NCBI RefSeq assembly: GCF_010093535.1
Contig: NW_022985178.1
Span: 1,212,092 to 1,276,091, forward strand
Length of the DNA stretch: 64,000 nucleotides
DNA from: Lindgomyces ingoldianus
Lineage: Eukaryota; Ascomycota; Dothideomycetes; Pleosporales; Lindgomycetaceae
Reading direction: 5' to 3'
In this document: in pieces, positions 21,704-34,800 of the stretch
Layout of the letters: every line of letters starts with the position of its first letter
Numbering within the stretch: the first letter of the stretch is position 1
Position numbers and translations under genes: made by a program
The notes under the pieces: generated by a model
What the model saw: only the letters and a program-made list of their open reading frames with translations
Database searches by the model: none
Told to the model about the DNA's origin: nothing

Positions 21704-22530
21704 ACGTACTTCATAGGCGAGTTGCTTACACACCTAAGTTGCTTACTTTTGCTAAGACTCTACCCTAACAAACTCTATTATAGCCTATAACAACCCGCTC
21801 TAGCACTATATAGTACAGTACAGCCTAGAATATTATTTAGATACTACTTCTGCTTCTTGCTTACATGTTTGCGTGTTATGCCTAGTCTAATTACACTATC
21901 TATAGCGCCTTTAGAATAGCTTACCTACTTTAGCTTGCACCTGCTTCTTTACTTTCTTCCTGTTACTGTGTGCTTTAAACTTCTTTAAAGCTATTAAGTG
22001 TAGGCTTTTCTAAATTATTAAGGTCTTTTTTACTTTAATTTACTTTCTTTTATGTAATTTACATTACATAGCAGCTTTATTAGCTGCTTAAAGCTTAGTA
22101 ATTTTCTATTATACTAACACTAGCTTATGCGTAATTATTACTGCCCTTTTTAAAACATTCTTAAACACTTTAACTATAGAAGTTAGTAAACTATTTATAT
22201 GCTTTTAAATTCTTATCTTTATAAACATTAATTATAACTTAAGTTTTAGAGTATTACTTAGAGTTTACAACTGCTAGAGCCTATTATATATAAGTAGTAG
22301 TAGTAATAAAGTGCGCAACTTTACATTAAGGCCTATTATAACCTATTATAGGTTAAAAGGAACTAATTTAGTGCTTTAGAACTTTTTTTAAATATTACTA
22401 AAAGTAATTATAGCATTATAAGCTGCTTTAAAGCATAGCAGGAACTTTATTTTTATAATATAAGTAATTTAGTTATGTATAAGGTTTTTAGCTTAGCGCC
22501 TATATGCTTTTTTTAAAAAAGTAAAACAAC
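21704..22530 (-). mobile_element. Pogo-D3 left part, RIP-decayed
   Basis: Starts with the pogo-D terminal repeat after TA (21702-21703) and follows D1 (from 6529) closely, ending at a position equal to about 7350 in D1, AAAACAAC. This is the transposase C-terminal half on the minus strand. It ends at the pogo-D5 element; the expected continuation does not reappear on its other side. Confidence 0.78.
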
Positions 22531-22532
22531 TA

Positions 22533-23664
22533 ACGTACCTAACAGGTTGGCCGGCCACACGGGTTGGCCGGCCACTTTTGCCAAGCCCCCACCAAAACCA
22601 CCCCATTCTCTCGCAAAACAGCCCACTTTAGCCCTGTATAGAGTAATACAACACAAGATATTATTTAGAGTCTACTTCTGCTACTTACTTACACGTACGC
22701 AAGTTATGCCTAGTCTAATTACACTGCCTACATCGCCTTTAACTTAGCTTACCTCCTTTAGCGCGCACCTATGTCTTTAGCTTCTTCCTATTACTACGCG
22801 CTCTAAACTCCTTTAGAGCAGTTAGATAAGCCCTATCCTTAACTATTAAGGTCTTTTCTGCCTAAATCTGCTTCCTTTTATGTAATCTACATTGCGTAGC
22901 AGCCTTATTTGCTGCTTAAAGCTCTGTAATCTTATAGCCCACCTTATTGCGTTAATGCCCTAGATAACTATTGTCCACTTCCTATTACCTTACTGTATTG
23001 CCTTTAGCTGTCCTTATCTCTCTAAAGCTGTAATAACTGCTCTAGTTAATATCTAGCCTATTATAAAGCCTAACTTATTAAAGTTATACCTGTCTTTATC
23101 CTAGATACTGTACTTAGCTTTTATGTTAGCTACTAGGCAAAACTAGCCCTAGATAACCTCTAGATCCTTACAGAGCGCTCTCTTATAATTATACTTGCAA
23201 TTAAACTTTATTATAAACTTAGGGCAGTGCTTAACCTACATACTAGTCTAGTTTAAGCTAACCTAGCCTAGATTGCGCTCTGCGGGCAAGGAATTAGCTA
23301 TATTAGCTACAGCTGCGAGCCTAGGGGGAAATCCGCGCGTAATAAGCTTAAGTATGTACTTAACAACCACCTCCTCTTTAAGCTTAGTTAGATTCCTTAA
23401 TTTAGGCCAGCATTCTGCTTGTAAAGGCTGTCTAGCGCGTTAATTGCTTAGTGTTGTGTGAGAGACATTATAGATAGCTGCAGCGCGTTGCAAGGAGAGT
23501 TTTAAGTCTTATTTAAGAGCCTAAAGAGCAAGCTATATTTAACATTCTTTAGAAGATTTAATCTAGTGTTGTTGTTAAGGCATTATGTAGATAGGTAGAG
23601 TTTAGTAGGGGCTTGGCAAAAGTGGCCGGCCAACCTGTGTGGCCGGCCAACCCGTTAGGTACGT
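22533..23664 (-). mobile_element. Pogo-D5, internally deleted relative with GGCCGGCC termini (1132 bp)
   Basis: TA-flanked element with inverted ends starting ACGTACCTAAC and carrying two copies of GGTTGGCCGGCCA, then ACTTTTGCCAAG. The interior matches the pogo-D transposase region with roughly 0.75 kb missing near 22935, so it is a non-autonomous deletion form. The terminal repeats keep CpG- and CpA-rich motifs while the interior is RIP-decayed. The left flank is pogo-D3 and the right flank is Gypsy-A copy 2; these do not fit each other. Confidence 0.85.
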
Positions 23665-26600
23665 TACTAATATAATGCTTTTATTATAATGTTTTTGTTT
23701 AGTAGTAACTAGCAGTGTAGTTATTGTTAATATAGCAAATTTATTATTTATAGCAATAAGTGTTTACTTACCTTACTTATATAGTCTAGTTAATGTTGTT
23801 AGTTTCTTTTTTAGCTATTATTTAAATTTCTACTTTATAAGTATTATTATGCACCTAACATTTTATAGCTTAGTCTACTAACTAATTATAGTATTAAAAA
23901 ATTTACTATGCTGCTCTGCCCCCCTTTTAGAGCCTCTTTAGAGGCCTTTTAAGTTATCTGCCTTTAGGCTGCTTACGCTCTAGCCTATAGCCTTTAAGTT
24001 AAGTTCTCTTTTTAGTCCTTTAAATTAAAAAAATGCAAGTATTACACTTTACATAATAAAAAATGCAACTTTATATAAATATAGTTTAATATAGCTAGGG
24101 TATAGTTTACTAACACGCGCGTAGGTTCTTTTATATTATAAGGAGGAATTTCTAGTCCTTTAAGGCTATCTTAAGCTATAGGCAGCAGCCTAAAATGTAG
24201 AGAGTAAAAAGAATAAAAAGGGGGCTTTTAAAGCTATTTTAAAGTTTGCTTAGAACTTAGTGTAGGTAGCATAAGTTATAAAGAGTTAGAAAGCTAGTCT
24301 TCTTACAGCTAGTGTCTAAGTAGCTTTATTCTACTAAAACACTAAGCTGCTTTGTTAAGTTTTAGCTCTAAAGGCTCTAGTGTCTAACCTTTAGGCAGAC
24401 ATTGCAGCGCTCTTAGGCAGTTAAGGACAAAGTAAAGAGGGTTTAAAGAGGGTCTAGAGGGGAGGGAGGAGGAGAAGAAAAAGAGAAAGAAGGGTAAAGA
24501 AGGAGAAAAAGAAGAGTCTAGAGGTGTCTAATAGCTTACTATTAGACCTTCTAAGCAACATGTCTATAGAGTTGTAATAATATTATGTAAAAATATAATC
24601 TAACTCCTTACTTTTATACTTTATTATTTGCTAAGTAATTTATACCTTTTATACTAGCTTTTAAAGCCTTAATCTACTTTTATAAAGCCCTTAGAGGTCT
24701 TAGCTAATTTAGATGCTTATTATAAAAAGCTTTTAATTTATAAAGGGAACCTATAAAATTTAAAGCCTTATACTAGACTAGATTAGAGTTGTGTCTTACT
24801 TATTTTACCTAGTACTTAAGTGTTTTCTAGTAGAGCTTACTAGTAAGTATTTCCTTTACTTCCTACTTCTCTACTTTATTAATAGTAATTTTAGGGGGTT
24901 TTAGAGGTTCTTGTTCTAGAAGCAGATCTTAAGAATCTTTATAAAGTATGTTTAGTGCAAAGATATTATATATCTTTAACTTTAAAAGTAGCTTTAGGTA
25001 GTATAAGTTTCTAACTTATTTAAGTACCTTAAAAGGGCCTTTTTATTATTTAGATAGTTTTTAGCTAGGTCTTTAAATAGCTAGGTTCTTAGTGTCTAGG
25101 TAGACTATGTTGCTAACCTTCTAGTTAACTAGCTAGTAGTAGTAGTTAACTACAGTTTGCATCTAATCTTAGGCTTTTTTTATATAGGTCTTAGCTAACT
25201 TCTAGGCTACATGCATGTAGGTTGCTAATGCTAAGGCATTCTTATAATTTAGCTTATCTATAGCTGTAATAGGTTCTATAGAATGTTTCTAGTCCTAGCT
25301 TTAACATAGTTTAAAGCTATATAGAACTTAATATAAAGACATTTTAATTATTATATAAGGTAAAGTTATTTAAGCCTAATTAATTAGAAGTAGTAAGGAA
25401 CTCTAGTTATCTTAGTAAAAAAATATAAAAAGCTTTAGTCTTTAATTAATATACTTATTTATAATTTTTATTTAGCTATTTATTTTTTTATAATAAGTAG
25501 TAGAGAGCTTAACTTTTATGCTTAAAATTTAATAAAATTTAGACTAGAAACTAGATATAAACTAAGGTCTTTAATTAGAAATAATAGTTTTAAGTATGTA
25601 GCTAAAATAGTACACTTATTAAATAAATAAAGCAGCTATTTTTTAGGCGTTAATTATTTTATAGCAGGGGATAGAAATAGCTTATTTTAATAGGCAATTA
25701 ATTATAACTATAATCTAATTATATTTAGACTTGTCTTTAAAAAACTTCTTAAAGTTAATGCACAGGTGCTGCATTAGTTAAGTAGGAATTAGTAGGGGGT
25801 AGATAAAACCTAGGGTTTAGGTCTATTTTAGATAAGCCTTATAACAAAGAAGGTAATTTTATACATATTATTTATAAGTAGCTTTTATACCCTTCTAGTA
25901 GTACTTTTAGGCTAGTAACTAATAAGTCTTAGTAGCACTAAGATGTGCTAAAGATACTTAGTTATAAACTTCTTAAATAAGTTAGGTACATAGCAACAAG
26001 TCTACTAGCACACATAAGTAGTTAGCATAGAAGAGTAGTCTATTTCCTATTTAATAATAGCAGAGTAAGAGTTTTTGCTTTTATGTAAAAAAAGCTTAAT
26101 TTTTTTAGAGTAATATGTTAATTAATTTTAAAGAATTTAAAGACATAACCTAGTTTAGTTCTTCTATAATGTTTAGTGTAGCTACTTAAGTTGTTGTTTA
26201 AGTAATATAGTACTAGGCTAGTTTAAAGTTAATTTAAGAGTAAAGTTAGTGCAGCCCTAGTAAGACTCTTAACTTATTATTAGTTTAAGCTGCTTTTAAA
26301 TTTTTTATGTCTTATTTACAATAACTAAAAATGTCTGCCCTAGTGTTGTTTTTACTAGGGGTGTACTTAATTTAGAAGTAATACTAAGCTAACTTTTTAG
26401 CTTAACAGACCTAATAAGCATTTAGCACTTTTATTATTATAAAGTACTTTAATAAATAATAATTAGTATATACTAGAGTGTTTATTGCTATAGATGTAAG
26501 CTTAGCTTATTATTATTTAAATATAGTAATAATTATAAATAGCTTCTTATTATGTATCTTTTAGTTAAGCTCTAAACTAGATAGGACCTTACTATAGAAT

Positions 26601-29600
26601 AATATAGGGCACTAATTTCTATCTGCTTATTTCTAAGAAAGGACTCTTACTACTACTTTATTAAAAGCGTTAGTTTTAATTTTAGTTTACAACACAAAGT
26701 TAAAATAGTAAAGGGTAGGTATTCTTAATAGCTTAAACTTTAGCTTTTTAAAAGCTACATTACACTCTAAAGTTTATATAAAAGGGGTAGTAAAGCTTTA
26801 AAGCATAATAATTAGTTTTACTACATAAGAAAATTTTAAAATAAATTGCTAATAAAATTTAGTAAAGCCTAGAAAGGATTTTACACCTGTTACAGTAGTA
26901 GGCGCCTACTAGTTGCGTAGCACCTCTACTTTCTTTAAGTTAACCTCTAGTCCTTTGTTTAAAAGTATATAGCTAAGATACCTTATTTAAGTAATATAAA
27001 ATTTACTTTTTCTAATCTTTACTTATAATTCTGCTTACTAGAGCCTTTTTAAGACTTTTTTAATATAAAAAATATAAGTTGCTTTGTCTTTAAAGTAAAT
27101 AAGAATGTTATTAAGATAGGCAATATAAAAATTATTTAGATAGTTAATTAATATATTGTTTATATAGCGCTAGTAAGTTGCTAGACTATTGCATAATCTA
27201 AAAGGTAAAACTTTACACTTATAGGTTCTATATTATGTCTAAAAGGTAGTACACTCTTTAGAGCTTAGATCTATTCTAATCTTATTAAAGGCTATGTAAA
27301 TATTAAACTTAGTAAAGATTACTACCTTAGTAAGTCTTAACAGAAGTTTATTTATACGCAGTAGTAGATACACATCTTTATAAGTAAGAGTGTTAAGTTT
27401 GTAGTAATTAACATAGATACATAAGTTACTATTTAGTTTCTATATATAAAGAATAGAAGATGTAAAAGGGCTCTAACTCTGCTTAATAAAGCTATATTTT
27501 AGATTATTTATAACATATTTCTTTATTGCCTCTAGCTCCTTAAGGTTCTGTTTGTACAACAGACTGTAACTGTTAGGGAGAGGCTCTGTAAGGACAATCT
27601 TATAGTTATATAGATAATGTACTAGTAGCTAGTAAGCTGTAGTGTAGCTAAATACATCTTAGTACTAATAGTATTTAGATAGCAATTAGAGGTTTACTAA
27701 TGCTTTAGTTTTATATTTAGCGTTTAACTATAAAGCTTACTTGTCTTTAATTAACTACTTAATTTTATAAATAAAAGTTAAAAAGAACTTATTTTTTTTT
27801 TCTTTTTATGTTAAAATAAAAAGCATTTACTAAAATTAAGGTAATAGTAGCTAAATAGACCTCCTTTAGGCCTGTTCTAGACTTTTTAATAAATAAGCAG
27901 AAGAATAATTTAAGTGTCTTTAAACTGTAGATAATAAGAGATCTATATAATTTTAGTAGCCTTAGTAAACCCTTAATGCAGTAGATTATTAGGCTGTATA
28001 ACTACTAAAATTAGGTTTTTTTTATAGTATGTTATGTTATTTAATATCTAGCTCTACTTCTTTGTTGTGTGTAGGCTAAGTTAATTGCATAAGTAAGGGT
28101 AGTAAAAGTTTATAAGTAGGTAGATATTTACTAGACTATATAATCTAATTCCTTTTTATATCTAGATAAAGATTAAAACAACATAACTATTTAATACTAA
28201 TAATGTAATCCTAGGAGCTAAGGTTTATAATAATAAAGAGGCAGTTTTAGATGCTTCTTTTATTAATTTGCATATGCAGGCAGATATACTAGTAGATAAG
28301 GACTTAGATTTAATCTTAAAAGCTCTTAACTATAACTTTAAATAGTAAGTGTTAAATAAGAATATAAAAGCATTAAGATAATAACTTAGTAGTTAGTAAG
28401 TTAATAAATAAAAAACTATAAGTGCTAGTATTAACTAAAAAATTTAAACAGACTTTAATGCTTTTTAAATATAAAACAGTAGGGACTTAAAAGTGTTTTT
28501 CTTTAAATAAGTGTAATAAATTAATGTTTAATAAATTATACTTACTTAAGCCTAAAATAAAAAGTTTTTTTAGGTATTACTATTTCTTATCTAGAAGGCA
28601 TCTAAATTAAAATTATTTATGTTTATAAATTCTTTTTTAGAATCTTACTACTCTACCTTTATTTCTTATACTCTAGAGATAGGGCAGTTGCTAGTAAAAT
28701 ATTTTAGTTTTTTATAATTATAATAGTTGCTAAAAGTTATCTGTCTTTCTAGGGCAGGTGTCTAGCTAGATTATCTATAGGTAACTAAGGTAGACTAGAG
28801 TACTAATAGAGGTGCAGGTTAGAGTGCACTAGAATAGTATACTACCTTAGATGTATTACTAGAAACCTTTTAAGACTAATCTATACTAGGTCTAATAGTA
28901 GACTGTTAGGTAAGATTAACAGTTTACTTTAAAATAGTAAGAGTATTCCTTTTTTCTATATTATAGGCTGTTAGGTAGGCTACTATAGTCTTAAAAAAGC
29001 TTTTCTAAGTGTGCTTAAAACCTAAGTTTAGTACTCTTAGGCTAAGTAGTATTTTTTTTATAAGTAGAAAAACTATTCTGCCTTTAATATAAACTCTTTA
29101 ATAGTAGCACTAATAAAGTAAGCTTTAAAGGTAGAAAACACTTTTTCTTTGCTTATTTTTAAAGTTTAAAAAGCCTATTACACCTTTATCTTTTTATTAC
29201 TAGTAATAAAGTAAGTTTATAAAAGCTTAATTATTTTTTTTATGTTCTTAAACTAAAAGTAATTTAATTTAGCTAGGTATCTAGGCTCTAGGTATTTCTT
29301 TGCAATACTAGCAGTGTGTCCCTATACTAGCGCTATGCGTGCGCGCTTACTCTAATAGTAATCTGCATTAATGTTAAGTCTATTTATAATAAAGGCTTAC
29401 TATTATTTAAACATAAGTTTTTTACTATTTATAAAGTTCTTAATCTTAGGCGTGTATTTAGTAAGGTAGCTTTAAAAGAGCTTAGGGGTGCCTAAAAAGT
29501 CTCTTACTATTAGAGTAGTAGAGGTAATTTAAGGCATTATTATAAGTAATTTAGTAGTTAGTAGAGGTTAATTAGAACTAATAGTTTTTAATCTAGTTAG

Positions 29601-30134
29601 CTATTTAATTTATGCTTTTAATTAAGCAACTTAGTTTTTAAGGGCTATATTACTCTAGTTTAACTTTAAATCTAGTAAGTCTTTAGCTTTAGATTCTATA
29701 AAAAAAAGTTTAGCTATTAAAGTAAGTAGTTATTTAGTTTTAGAGGTAAGCATCTTGCCTTAGCTGTAGCTAAAATAAGTTGTAGTCTTTATAATAAGAT
29801 TTAATAGTAGTTAAAAGTTAGGCATTAGTAGTTGTTTCTAATTTTAATAAGTTATTAGTAGTCTTTAAGTTTTTACTTTAGCGCACTCTTTATAACTTTT
29901 CTAAAGGTAATTTTAATTATAAAAAATAAAAAGTTCTAAACTTAAAGGCTTTAGTTAATAAAAGGTTTTTAAAATTTTATTTATACTAACTAAATAATTT
30001 AATGTAATAGTGTGTAAGAAATTACAACTTAAACTAAATTAAATGCTTTTTAAAACTTAAACATAGTTAAATAAATAATTAATGTAATATTATTAATAAG
30101 GCTGTTACTAGTAAAAGTAAGTTTTCTAATATAA
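23665..30134 (-). mobile_element. Gypsy-A copy 2, minus strand, nearly complete internal region
   Basis: Reverse complement of copy 1 over 23665-27020, extending on to the leader next to LTR-A at 30135. Reading the minus strand through RIP stops gives a gag with a decayed zinc knuckle near 28675-28745 (NYYNYKKLKYFTSNC, Cys to Tyr), reverse transcriptase near 27100-27600, RNase H, integrase near 25650-26100 and a chromodomain-like end near 24650-24830. The last 150 bp or so and the 3' LTR are missing at the pogo-D5 junction. The best guide to the family layout; estimated intact length about 7.2 kb. Confidence 0.85.
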
Positions 30135-30424
30135 TGTAACAGCGCAGGCAAGACAATAGGTCTAAATGCAGTATAAATCTACTTAGAGGCATATAGAAGT
30201 GCGTAGGGACTTAGAGACCTAGGAATACTAATAACACCTATAGGCCTTGTACGTAGGATATTAGAAAACTACTAAGCTAGCTACAGGGGCGAGGTGCGAC
30301 TAAATACATAAGGGAATAGGGGTAACAGCAGGGGACTAGGTCAAGTCATGGTCGGGGCCGATACAGGGACCCTTCGGATAGGATCCGAGCGACCCGAGAT
30401 GGAACGATTCGTAGAATCGTTACA
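30135..30424 (-). repeat. LTR-A, 5' LTR of Gypsy-A copy 2 (290 bp)
   Basis: On the minus strand TGTAACGATTCTACG...GCGCTGTTACA. It borders the leader of copy 2 on its left and pogo-D sequence on its right. The outer 110 bp (30315-30424) are almost free of RIP, the rest moderately affected. Confidence 0.87.
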
Positions 30425-31130
30425 TAGGCTATGTTTGCATAAATTAGCCTAGTATGTTTGTAAAGTGTTATTTAAAGCTTAAAGTAAAGTTTTAAGCATA
30501 AGTATAGTTAAAAGATATTTAGCTAATTATAAACCTTATCTTACTTAAGTTATACATGTTATTATTCTAGATGCTATACTTAGCTTTAATATTCTCTATA
30601 AGGCTATACCTGCTCTAAATTACTCTAGGACTCTTATAAAAAGCTTTTTTATAGTTATACTTACACTTAAATGTTACTTTAAGCTCTAAATAGCGCTTTA
30701 GAAATATACTAGGCTAGTTTATGCAAATATAGCCTAGATTATGCTTAGCGCGCAAAGAATTAGCTATATAAGCTATAAATGCTATTTAAGAGGAAATTCC
30801 TTGCGCATATAGCTAAAGTATAGTCTTAATAATCACCTGCTTCTTTTTATTGCCTAGCCTTTATAATTTAGCTGTAGAATTAGCTTATAAAGGTTATTTA
30901 GCGCTATAGTTATTTGTTGTTTTTTATAAAACTTTGCACATAGCTGTAGTATATTTCTTTAAAAGTTTTATGTCTTGTTTAATAGCTTAGAGCGTAAGCT
31001 GTATCTAATGTTCTTTTAGCGCGTCTAAGTAGTGTTGTAGGGAATGCATTAGTGTAGGAAAAGTAGTTTAGTAGGGTCTTCGCAAAAGTAAGCAACTTAG
31101 GTGTGTAAGCAACTTGCCTGTAAAGTACGT
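30425..31130. mobile_element. Pogo-D right part, fold-back type
   Basis: Starts inside an element at a point equal to about 8931 of pogo-D2 and follows D2, not D1, to the same terminal repeat, followed by TA (31131-31132). The other half of this fold-back copy is not on the far side of Gypsy-A copy 2. Confidence 0.75.
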
Positions 31131-31618
31131 TACGTTGTTTTAAACTTTAACTAAATAAAAAAAAAATTTATATAGCCTAGTAAGTATTTTACTACTTATA
31201 AACTTTTACTACTTTTACTTATATAATTAAACTAGCCTACACATAATAAAAAAGTAGAGTTAGATATTAGATAACACAACACACTATAAAAAAAGACTAT
31301 ATTTAGTAGTTATACAGCCTAATAATTAACTGCATTAAGGGTTTACTAAGGCTACTAAAATTTTACTGCTCTTTTATTCCTTTTAGTCTAAAGACACTTA
31401 AATCATTAATCTGCCTATTTATTAAGATGTCTAGAATAAGTCTAAAAAATATTTATTTTTTTACTATTACCTTTATTTTAGTAAATGCTTTTTATTTTAA
31501 TATAAAAAAAATAAGTTTTTTTAACTTTTATTTATAAAATTAAGTATTTAATTAAAGACAAGTAAGTTTTACTATTAGATAATAAATGTAAAACTAAAGT
31601 ATTAGTAAACTTTTAATT
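31131..31618 (+). mobile_element. Gypsy-A copy 3, gag-pol fragment
   Basis: Matches the reverse complement of copy 2 over about 27680-28170 and ends at the TAATT duplication of Copia-F. No open frame; extreme RIP. Confidence 0.75.
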
Positions 31619-31898
31619 TGTTGAATGGGCTCTGACAGCTAGCTGCTTATGGTATGAGCACTTAAGTAGCAAGAGTAAGAGTGGTGTACAGTGTGCACAG
31701 CGTACAAGGTAGGTAAGGTAAGGGCAACATGTTTCTAGTTCTATTGCTCTTGTCTTTCCTCTGTATAGAGGAAAAGGGGGATATCTAGATGTTCGCGCAC
31801 GGAGGTTCGCGCACAAGCATCATGTGACAGAGATACGTGGTCCTGCTCGTGCGCGATCGCTCGTATCCAGACTGTGACGCTGCTGCTGCGTACAGACA
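31619..31898 (-). repeat. LTR-F, 3' LTR of Copia-F (280 bp)
   Basis: On the minus strand TGTCTGTACGCAGCAGC to GCCCATTCAACA. The last 83 bases of the partner LTR survive at 37970-38052 with one difference (ACAGACA versus ACGGACA). Little RIP compared with the body. Confidence 0.88.
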
Positions 31899-34800
31899 CT
31901 GGCAACTTTTCTTTTTGTCTAAAGAGTTGCCTTCTGTACGCGTTACCTCCCTTCTGTCTATGTAGGTCTATCTAATTACGTTCTACCTTTACTCTACCCT
32001 ATTTGTTAGGACTTGCCTTAGTAATGCTGTGCGTTAGGATAGGCTAGTTGCGCTATGTAAATAGCTCTTCTCTTCTTTATCTTTCGCTTTCTAAGCCTTA
32101 CTGTACAATCCCCTAGCTCTTTTCTCTTTTTGTACAGTGCTGACAGTAACAGATCCTTATAATAAGAAAGATAAGTGTGTACAATACAAAAAAAACAAAA
32201 TAAAGGGAAATAGGCCTTATACAAAGGCGTTGTTAGTCTAGTTAGTCTAAGGCATCTTTGCGCACAGGATCTAGCCAGTCTACAGATGCTTCTATCTAGA
32301 CAGAGAGGCAGTTAGTTAGGACTAATAATTAAAGAGCCTAGTTTAGTGTTTTCTTTATACATGCATCTACTAAGTTGTTTTTACTATTAATTTACCTTAT
32401 CTTAGCAATTTCCCTCTTCTTGTATAATTTATAGAGTAACATAATGTTAATTATAAGTTACTTTTTGCTAGTAGTGCCTAGCTTAATAAGGTAATTATAC
32501 AGAGACCTTAAATCTGTGCAGATTACTACTAGGATTAGTAGTAGTTTAAGCGTTTATATAATTTACTGTAGAGTTATACTAAGTGTAATTATATTATTAA
32601 ACCCTCTAACTATTTTATACAGTTTGCTAGCAAAGACACTCCTAGTTACTCTTTTACACTTAGTAGAATTCTAGTGTATAATGTTGCCTAGTATTTTAAA
32701 GCAGTTGCTTTGCTCTATATAGTCCTTATTACTTAATACAATTAAGAATCCTAGCTATAAGCTAAGGTTCTTATTATTAGTAAATAATCTATCTATAAAG
32801 ATAAACAGCTTTGCACAATTAAGCTGTAATAGTAGGAAGGTAAGACTACGCTTACTGTTATCTATCTGCTATTAGATTTATGTGTTAAGTGTGTTAATGT
32901 TATTATGTAAAGGGTCTGTAGTTTATGCAGTAATAGAGAGGTTAAATGCTGCCTCTAGTTAACACATAAATGCAATGTATACCCTTCTTGCATATTGCTT
33001 AACATATTGTTGTGCAGCATCCTTATTCTTTAGGTTAATTATATAAAGGTAGCTTACTTGTCCCTTCTAAGTAAGGACTACTGTGTTGTGCGTAAGCTTA
33101 ATTTTTCTGCTGTTAAACTTAATAGGCTGCTTCTCTGCTAGAATAGTTTTACCCTTTGCATAGAACTTTGCCTTCTGCAGTTTCTCCTCTTCTCTTTGCG
33201 CAAAATCCTTTGTTATAATGCTTAAGGTGTTATCTGTCTGTAGGCTAGTAATACTAAAAGTGTGCTCTCCTTTATTAGTAATTAAAAGGTAGGGGTTGTA
33301 CAAAGAGATGTGCATACGCAGCTTTTTTTTATAGTAGTTATAGTATGTCTTAAACTAATACAGTCCTAATTTAGCAGCTCTATACAAGGGTTGTACAACC
33401 TAGAGTATTGTATTTAGTAGAAAGCTCTAGTGCATCTCCTTTAGTAGCTTTATGTACAGCGTGCGCATAAGCTTATCTGTTAATTAGATGTATGCTTATG
33501 TAATATCACGCAGTTTAAAATGCATTCTGTACGTAGCTCTTAGGCTTACTCCTATAGCTAGGAGTAGTCTTTAGCTTATCCTCTAGATAGTTAGTAACTA
33601 GGTGAGGATTTCTCCCTTCTTTTTATCTAAGTAGCTAGTAAACACTAGGCAGAATTTCTTATATAGTTAGGTTGTTTTGCCTTTTACTTCTTATACAAGG
33701 CAGAGGTTAAAAATCTAACCTTTGTGCCTTATTAGGTTATACGCTATAACCTTAAAAGTGCTATTAGTAATTAGAGTGTCTATCTCTATGTAGTCTAATT
33801 TCTTAAATAGTTCTCTAGGTGTAGTAATCACACTGTCTGTACAGAGCTTAATAGACAAGGCCTAATTATCTTTCTCCTTCTAGGTTAGAAATACCTAGTC
33901 TAGACTTTGTGCAGGTTTCCTTTGCCTTTTACTTCTTCTAGTATCTATATCTTCCCTTTGCACTAGTGCGGCATTGCTATCCTAAGGGGCTTAGTCTGTG
34001 GTGGGCTCTAGTTCTGCCTCTGTAACATTCTTGCAGAGCTGTTCTCTCTTCCTCTTCTTTAGGAGATCCCTTTGTATAGGGATTAGTTTATCTAGGTTAT
34101 CTGTTGCAGGTAGGTTGTCTTTTTTTTTTTCTCTATAGTACAGTTTAACCTGCGTACATTAAAGCTTTAGTAGGCTATTTTCTCTCTTAATAATAACATC
34201 TCTCCTTTTAATGCTCTTAATCTTATACAGGCTAGTCTAGCCTTTCTTCTCTCTCTATGCTATAATCTCTAAGCTAAGGGAGAGGTTAAGAACTTTATGT
34301 GTTATAAGGCTATTATAAGTGTTAATTACATAATTAATGTTTACTCTTACATAGTCTTTTTAAAGTATCTTTATTGCTTTTTATACAGCGCTTGCTTATG
34401 TAATAATGTCTAGCAATAGCAGAGAGTCTAGGTTAATTCTTAGGTATGCCCTAAAGACTAGCAGCGTGGGTACTAGACTGTGTGGGCCAGCTGTGTTGTT
34501 TAGAGCCTTAACTGCTATCTGCAGGATGGCCTTATTATCTGTACAGTCACCTAGCTTAGTCTTTAGGATGTTAAACGCTTGTTAGAGAGGTGTGTGCGCG
34601 CGCTTAACCTTTCTAACTGCCTAATGTGCTTCTACAGGCATCTGCCTGCATGTAGCTCCTATAATCTTTGCACAAGCTTAAAAATCCTTTAAAGCAAAGT
34701 TTATACTAGGGTTATGCATAATGTAGTCTAGAGGTCCTTAATAGGTGTTAATCTAGCATTTGCATAGTGCATCCTAGGTATCTTGTGCAGACATAGATTT

